Assembly: GCA_036346405.1 (NCBI GenBank)
Contig: CM070553.1
Span: 73,844,976 to 73,908,975, forward strand
DNA length: 64,000 bases
Direction of reading: 5' to 3'
Origin: Phyllostachys edulis
Lineage: Eukaryota > Streptophyta > Magnoliopsida > Poales > Poaceae
The translations under genes and the position numbers were made by a program. The notes below the pieces were generated by a model. It did not search any database. It worked only from the letters and a program-made list of their open reading frames with translations, and was not told the origin of the DNA. How positions within the stretch are numbered: position 1 is the first letter of the stretch; every line of letters begins with the position of its first letter. Shown here in pieces: positions 58,046 to 64,000 of this stretch.

Positions 58046-58394
58046 TCACTCGGTAAAGAAAGATGGATAGTCCGCACGCAGACGATCTTCTCTTTCCCAA
58101 GTAGCCTCATCCTCAGAATGGTTTGACCACTGAACTTTAAGGAACTTGATGGTCTTATTCCTTGTCCTTCGTTCAGACTCATCGAGTCTGTGAGCAGGTG
58201 CTCGCGATAGGTCAAATCGGGTTGGACATCGAGAGTTTCCAACGGAGCTTCCTCGGTTGGAACACGGAGGCACTTCTTAAGCTGGGACACATGGAAAACA
58301 TCATGTACCCCCTCAAGTGCAGGTGGCAACTCCAACTTATAGCAGCAGCTCCTTCTTCTCGATAACGGTAGGGACCGACATATCGAGGAGCCAA
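58046..58394 (-). pseudogene. Element E integrase tail and chromodomain
   Basis: Minus-strand stop TGA at 58046-58048. KVQWSNHSEDEATWERED followed by LRADYPSFFTE at 58049-58140 is the best chromodomain in the window. Before it, in another frame: LPPALEGVHDVFHVSQLKKC, LRVPTEEAPLETLDV and LTYREHLLTDSM (58185-58330), and GPYRYREEGAAA near 58340-58375 (G-P-Y motif). Only one or two single-base shifts separate these pieces. Confidence 0.8.
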
Positions 58395-59290
58395 CTTGCC
58401 CTTGACGCCAAACGTTGATGGCCCTTCAAAGGAGAGACTTTGAGATAAACAAAGTCATTAGGCTCAAAACGCAACTCACGTCGACGGCGATCCGCATAGC
58501 TCTTTTGCTCGATTGAGCATGCGCAGCAACGCCACGAATAATTTGGACTTGGCGCTCGGCCTCATTGATTGAGTCCGCCAAAGAGAGGTCTCTCACCGGT
58601 CTCGACCAGTTCAACGGGTTCTACACTTTCTCCGTATAAGGCCTCAAATGGTGCCATGCCGAGACCGGCTCGAAAGTCGTTGTTATAAGAAAACTCGGCG
58701 AATGGCAAGCATTTCTCCCAATGCTTCCCATATGAAAGGACACAAGCACGAAGCATGTCTTCCAAAACTTGGTTGACCCTCTCGGTCTGACCATCAGTTT
58801 GGGGGTGAAATGCCGTGCTGAAAGCAAGACGAGTTCCCATAGCCTCTTGCAAGCTATGCCAAAAACGAGACGTGAAAAGGGATCCACGATCCGACACGAT
58901 CGTCTTCGGCACACCGTGTAAACTCACGATGCGGGCGATGTAGAGCTCCGCCAAAAGACCTACCGAAGTTCGGTCTTGACGGAAGGAAATGTGCCACCTT
59001 AGTCAATCGATCGATGATGACCCAAATGGCATCATTCTTCTTCGGGGACGTGGGTAGACCGGTGATGAAGTCCATTCCGATCGAATCCCACTTCCACTCA
59101 GGAATTGGTAAAGGTCAAGCGATCCAACAGACGCCGATGCTCGGCCTTGACACGCGATGACACGTCGACTTTTCGAGAACGAACCGCGATCTCCCTCTTC
59201 ATTCGGGTCCACCAAAATCTCTGGCGGAGATCTTGATACATCTTTGTGGCCCCGGATGAATGGATAAAGGCGAATCATGGGCTTCGGAGG
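58395..59290 (-). pseudogene. Element E integrase, frameshifted but with all catalytic residues visible
   Basis: [20 protein letters not shown] (first Asp) at 59010-59075; [10 protein letters not shown] near 58990; then in the next frame [20 protein letters not shown] (second Asp near 58895), [35 protein letters not shown] (Glu near 58780), YGKHWEKCLPFAEFSYNNDF and MAPFEALYGESVEPVELVET near 58600-58690. The zinc-binding part near 59190-59278 is frameshifted. D, D and E are all present, so this copy is the reference for the family. Confidence 0.85.
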
Positions 59291-60760
59291 ATCAAATTCC
59301 GCAACTCCATGTCCTTTGGAACCACAAGGCGTTGTTCGAACCTCACAACACCATGCTCATCCTCGAGAAGCACTTGGTCGTTCCGCCTTGACATTTGCCT
59401 TAATGTGGCTCACTCCCAAACCGATCGCCGAGCGGACTTGATCCGATCCACCAAGGTTGGTTGCACAACCATGGGCGAGAGATCCATGCTCAACTATCTC
59501 CAAGTTGAGACATTTGGAATGCCTCGAGAAGAGAGGGCGAATGCTCCTAAGCACTAAGGCATTACAATGCGCTTGCGATTAAGCGCATCGGCAACGACAT
59601 TAGCCTTGCCGGATGGTAGTGAATACCCATATCATAATCCTTGATCAACTCCAACCATCTCCTTTGCCCGAGGTTGGTCGGGTTGGGTGAACAAGTACTT
59701 GAGGCTTTGTGATCCGAATACACTTCACAACGACACCGATTAGGTAATGTCGCCAAATCTTAAGTGCATGAATCACAAGCAGACCAACTCCAAATCATGA
59801 GTAGGGTAGTTGAGTTCATGAGGTCTCAATTGCCTTGATGCATAGGCCACTACCTTGCCTTCTTGCATAAGGACGCAACCGAGGCCTCGACGAGAAGCAT
59901 CGCAAAAGATATCGAAGCTGCGATGGATATCAGGAAGAACAAGAACGGGAGCGGTGGTCAAACGCTTCTTGAGTATATGGAAACTTGCCATGCAAGCATC
60001 AGACCACAAGAACTTCTTGTCCTTCTTGAGCAACTCCGTCATTGGCTTCGCGATCTTGGAGAAGTTCTCGATAAAGCGGCGATAATATCCCGCTAAACCA
60101 AGAAAACTCCGCGACCGGTGGTCAAGTGGGCGGACTCCATGAAAGAACATCGGTGACCTTGTTAGGATCAATACCACTCGCCTCGCTGAAAGAATATGGC
60201 CTAAGAAAGCCACTTCCTTCAACTGAATCGCGACTTGTGAACTTGGCGACTTTGGTGCTCACGTAGCTTGCCTAACACAAGCTTCAGATGCTCGGCATGT
60301 TCCTCATCGTTCTTGGAATAGATAAGGATATCATCGATGAAGACCACGACAAACTTATCCAAATACTCCATGAATACCGAATTCATGAGATTCATGAACA
60401 AGGCAGGAGCATTGGTTAAGCCGAATGACATGACGGTGTACTCGTACAAGCCGTAGCGAGTAGAGAACGCTGTCTTTGGAATATCCTCGGGCGAATCTGA
60501 ACGATGATATCCACTCTCAAATCAATCTTGGAGAAAACTCGAGCTCCAAATCAATTGATCAAGAGATCGTCAATGCGGGCAATGGATACTTGTTCTTCAC
60601 CGTCACTTCATTAAGTGGGCGTAATCGACGACACATGTAAAGTACCATCCTTCTTCTTTTACGAAGATTCTTTGGACAACCCCAAGGAGATGAGCTAGGC
60701 GAATGAAACCCTTCTCTTGCAGCTCACTTAATCGCTTCTTCAATTCCACCAACTCGTTCG
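59291..60760 (-). pseudogene. Element E reverse transcriptase-RNase H, frameshifted
   Basis: [20 protein letters not shown] and [20 protein letters not shown] at 60310-60449 (catalytic FIDD). One long frame at 59773-60222 covers [90 protein letters not shown] and [11 protein letters not shown], so the RT connection and first half of RNase H are clean. YSDHKASS and [17 protein letters not shown] follow at 59610-59720. The RT N-terminus at 60460-60760 is broken. Confidence 0.85.
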
Positions 60761-61265
60761 GTGGCATCCGATAAGGCCTCTTTGAGATAGGGGTGGTACC
60801 AGAGCCAACTCAATGACAAACTCGAGGTCTCGAACGGGTGGCATCCCCGAAGATCTGCGGGAAAGACATCAACAAAGTCACAAACTGTTGGGACTTCGCT
60901 AATATCTAGAGCGGGGCTTAAGCTGCCGAAGAGATGCGGATCTAGCGACCGGCGAAAAGCTTAACCTCGCCACGGAGGGACTAGATAGAGAGATGAGCTT
61001 CTGGCGCAATCGATTTGCCCCATGTCTTTGGGACAACCAATCCATGCCAAGAATCACATCAAGACTCATTGAATGGAGAAGGATAAGGTTTGCTAAGAAC
61101 CCTACGCCGCCGATCTTGATAGGGACATCCTACACTCAACCTCGACCCTCAACTCCGAACCGGAGAGCGAATGAGAAGCGGGACCGACAATGGAGAGAAA
61201 AGAAGCTCTCCAACAATGAGAAAAGACTCGTAAACAAATGAATGGGATGCTCTGAATCAAACAAA
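60761..61265 (-). pseudogene. Element E protease, frameshifted
   Basis: SLDVILGMDWL near 61030-61075. The active-site segment at 61245-61262 is one base short of the D-S-G-A-S-H frame. It retains the roughly 120-bp linker segment that D has lost. Confidence 0.65.
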
Positions 61266-62384
61266 ACGAAGAGCGGGATGAGAGTTAACGTAAAGTGTAC
61301 CTAGCACGACGTCGGGTGCCTCCCTGAGCCTCCTCTGCGGTGATGGCGTTGACGCGACCACTACCCACGCCTTGGGTAGCCGGACGATCTTGGTCCCGAG
61401 ATGCACCACCTCTCGCCCGCGTCCTCCATTAGGACGAGGGGTCGCTTGTCTTCTTAGGGCATTGGTTCGCATAATGCCCTTTCGTTGCATGAGAAGCATG
61501 TGACCCAGTGCCGGGTTATGGGGCGCTCTTTGACTCGCAGTGCGTGGATCGAGACACGACTGCGAAGGGCGACGAGGAACAGGGGTGACCTCGGGGCGCC
61601 AAGAGTGAGAGTGGTACCTCGAGATCGCCAAGCGGGACGGAGGAATCGCCTCGATGACTTATGGGCCTCCCACTTGCGCTATGGAGTCCATAAGCTCTCG
61701 AGCCGCATGCTCACGACGATGGCCTTGTCGACCAAGGTCCGAAAATCAGAAAGTCGACAATGGATAGCTTGTCCTTCACTCCTCGGACAAGCCACGCTGA
61801 ACTTGGCTCCTTAGCCATATCGGGCCACGTCCTCGGAGCATAACGAGCTAGATGGTTGAACTCGAGACATACTCCATGATCGAGCCACGCCTTGCTTGAG
61901 CGCAAGAAACTCCCCTTCTTGATCTCCATCAAGCCGGCAGGATGTGAGCCCGTCGGAAGGCAAGAAACTCCTCCCAAGAGACGGTGGTCCACGGGCTGCA
62001 TGGCGAGAAAGTTCTCCCACCATGACAAGGCTGCACCTCCGGTGGTGCGATGCAAGCAGCGCCTTCTCGTGCTCTGGCGCTGCGCTATCTTGAAGCTTCC
62101 GCCAACCAAACGGCCAATCGCTCATCGAGCGGGTCCTCGACCGGGAAAAGGTAGGGGCCGAGTACGAAGAAACTCCGCGAGTCCTCCACGCGCCGATGGA
62201 CATTCCTCGCCCAGTCCCAAGCTCCGGTAAGTGTAAGTGGTGTTGCGCGATGACGCCCAAGAGAACTCTCTGTCATCCGCGCGGTTGCGCCGATCCAAGA
62301 AGGACCTCGGCCATGGTCGGAGGAGGAGGAAGCTCCTCGTCCGGACCAGTGATCGGCCTTGGCCGCTACGAAAAGGCCCGCCAT
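61266..62384 (-). pseudogene. Element E gag, frameshifted
   Basis: Minus-strand start ATG at 62382-62384 (MAGLFVAAKADHWSGRGASS) directly after TTGTAACAGG. Then RMTESSLGRHRA near 62265, GAALSWWENFLAMQPVDH near 62000-62050, LMEIKK at 61920, EFNHLARYAP near 61850, KDKLSIVDFLIFGPWSTRPS at 61711-61775. One CCHC knuckle at about 61460-61505, broken by missing bases in the basic patch before His. Confidence 0.8.
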
Positions 62385-63134
62385 CCTGTTACAAGGAATT
62401 TTTGGTTAGCAACTAGACCAAAACAAAGCCTTAAAGAAAGCAAAAGCGATCGACTAGGGAATGGAATATCACCCCAAACGAAAGCCAAAATCAGCGGTTA
62501 TTTAAACTTTAAAAAGCTTCTAAAAGACTCTAAAAACAGCCAAGAAACACCAAAAGCAAGGCTCAACTTCTCAACTCAACTACCCCGTATTGAATGAACG
62601 AGGAATTGGTCGAGAAGAGCAAAAATCAGATTGTAGGGTGAGAGCTAATGCTACTAAAGAGCAATGTTAAATCAGCGAAATAAGTGTTAGATACTTAGCT
62701 AACTAGTATCACATCTTACCCTTTTATTCCCACAAGTTTTAGTTGATTAACCTCTCATTATCTATCCTAATTAGAAACCTTTGAGACTGCTGTCAGGAAA
62801 TTTGATGCTTGCTGTCCAGATTTGCATCCAAGCTCCTTGTCTAATCACCGACTCTGTAACTTCAAAACCTTGTAGTGGGCAGCTCACACTTCAATTTGCC
62901 AATCTCATTGGTTCTCCCAAAACCCAGTGTTAATCGATAACAACTATTTTGTAGAAGGAAGAGAGGAAAACAACTTTTAAAACTCAAATTAGAGTGGGAT
63001 GAGAAGAGAAAGCTAAGATAGGTAAGGAATAAAATCCGAGAATTTACCTAAGCTTTCAAAACTCATTTGATGCTTTGAAAATAGGTTTTCAAAATATCCT
63101 AAGGATCGACCAAGCTTGCGTTACGGTCATAACG
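62385..63134 (-). other. Element E leader with candidate intron
   Basis: Candidate donor GT at 62718-62719 (AAAAGG|GTAAGATG) and acceptor CAG ending at 62386 on the minus strand, 334 nt apart. Confidence 0.5.
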
Positions 63135-63145
63135 GCTCGATACCA
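63135..63145 (-). other. Primer binding site of element E
   Basis: Minus strand TGGTATCGAGC, initiator tRNA-Met type with one base missing. Confidence 0.75.
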
Positions 63146-63150
63146 ACTTT

Positions 63151-64000
63151 TAGAGACCTCGGCGTTTATTGAGCTCATAATACTTAGTCATCCAATTGAC
63201 CCTAGTATTATCAACCAAATAAACTCGGTCTCGAGAGATGTATACTTCCTGAATGCGTATACATACCTCACAACAAAAGAATGCATCAATTCCATACAAC
63301 ACATAGTACATAAGCAACAAACCGAAGTTAACATTAATATGGAATAGATATTACAAAAGAGAGGCCCTTAGGCCAAATAACAATAATTACAAAAAGATAA
63401 CAATGAAGCAAAAGTGCCATAAAGATGGCCAAAATAAGAGCCAACCAAAGGTGCTTTTAGCCCACAAGGCAAATGACCGACCGCCAAGCTAGTCGCTCTC
63501 CCAACCACCAAGACAACAAGAAAAGTAAAGCCCTTTGGGCTCTACCTCCCTCTGCAACAAAGTTGTTAAGCAAAAGCAAATGAGTACAATAACTTGTTTA
63601 TTGTACTGCAAGACTGACGACGTAAGATAATGTAACTATAATTTAGCTACATGCAAGCTTGATTTAAGTGGATGAGGCTTTGGACTCATTTTAGCATAAA
63701 GCAAGTTTCATTTGCAATAATATAGTAGATTGAAAGCAATTTGACAAAGCATTTTTAATTGTTGAAATAACAACGCGATAATAACATAATAACAACAACA
63801 AGAACAATCTCGAAGTGACTAACCCAAGTCACCACAACAATAGCATGAACATCCATTCATACCAACCCATCAAGTTTTAATTAAAGTTTGAGTCTAGTCT
63901 TGAACGACCTTACCAAGCATGTCCATAACCTAGGACGAGGCTATTCAATAGTTTTATCCTGCGCAGGTGTACCACTGCACTCCACACGCCGATCGCCTTT
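63151..64000 (-). repeat. Element E 5' LTR, first 850 bp in window
   Basis: Matches 52927-53780 of the 3' LTR closely, including the conserved module near 63941. Continues beyond the window. Confidence 0.85.

Larger units (their letters stand above)
52927..64000 (-). mobile_element. Gypsy element E, runs off the right edge
   Basis: On the minus strand: 5' LTR (63151 onwards, incomplete), PBS, leader, gag, protease, RT, RNase H, integrase, chromodomain, polypurine tract and full 3' LTR (58004-52927). Same order and size as D, but LTR variants group it with B. It entered the 5' LTR of D; the five bases before it are AGAGT (52922-52926). Confidence 0.85.

Noticed and set aside
1..64000. CRISPR array, bacterial operon or tRNA gene
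   Set aside because: The repeats are LTR-internal palindromes, not spacer arrays; no tRNA clover-leaf was seen, only PBS sequences complementary to tRNA ends; the window is plant transposon DNA.

Overview
The window is a block of plant nuclear repeat DNA, almost certainly heterochromatic and probably from a grass. I see no intact host gene, tRNA, rRNA or CRISPR array in 64 kb. It is a stack of LTR retrotransposons inserted into one another. The plant assignment rests on Ty3/gypsy elements whose pol ends in a chromodomain, initiator-tRNA-Met-type primer binding sites (TGGTATCAGAGC and variants), and a Ty1/copia element with an LTR of the SIRE/Maximus kind. The grass assignment is an inference from the CGGTAGTACC/GGTACTACCG-rich copia LTR and general repeat style.

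Layout. 1-4498: eroded LTR pieces of a TGT...GGGTCCCGACA family, with unassigned sequence between. 4499-6766: 3' LTR and 3' non-coding part of copia element H (minus strand); its RT and RNase H lie at 31572-33899. Into H is inserted gypsy element B (minus; 6767-9884 and 24740-31571), truncated on the left within integrase. Into the gag of B is inserted gypsy element A (plus; 9885-24739) with two 5.7-kb LTRs. At 33900 the RT of H is cut by LTR G (plus; 33900-34484 and 38958-39579), which is split by element F (minus; 34485-38957: one 3.3-kb LTR and a 5' internal stub). G ends at element D (minus; from 39580), whose 5' LTR is cut at 52926 by element E (minus; 52927 to beyond the window).

A, B, D and E share very long LTRs (5.1-5.7 kb) beginning TGTAACATCCCAAATG, a conserved leader, a PBS and a polypurine tract. 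B, D and E carry gag, protease, RT, RNase H and integrase in degraded form; D and E also keep the chromodomain. A shares their LTRs, leader and 3' end, but its coding part is different: no usual gag N-terminus, a run of CCHC zinc knuckles, and a tandem repeat where RT and RNase H should be. It looks like a non-autonomous partner moved by the proteins of the others.

The most unusual structure is in these LTRs. Two arrays flank a conserved TATA region about 1.8 kb inside the LTR. Array 1, upstream of the TATA, has at least 13 imperfect palindromes with arms like GAGGTCGTGGCCGTTGGAT and its complement, spaced about 75-80 bp. Array 2, downstream and so in the expected transcript, repeats a GGACCTCC...GATCT...CCGT motif about every 45-55 bp.

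All reading frames are broken by small insertions and deletions. Differences between near-identical copies gather at CG, CAG/CTG and CCGG sites, so part of the damage may be read error at methylated cytosines rather than biological decay.
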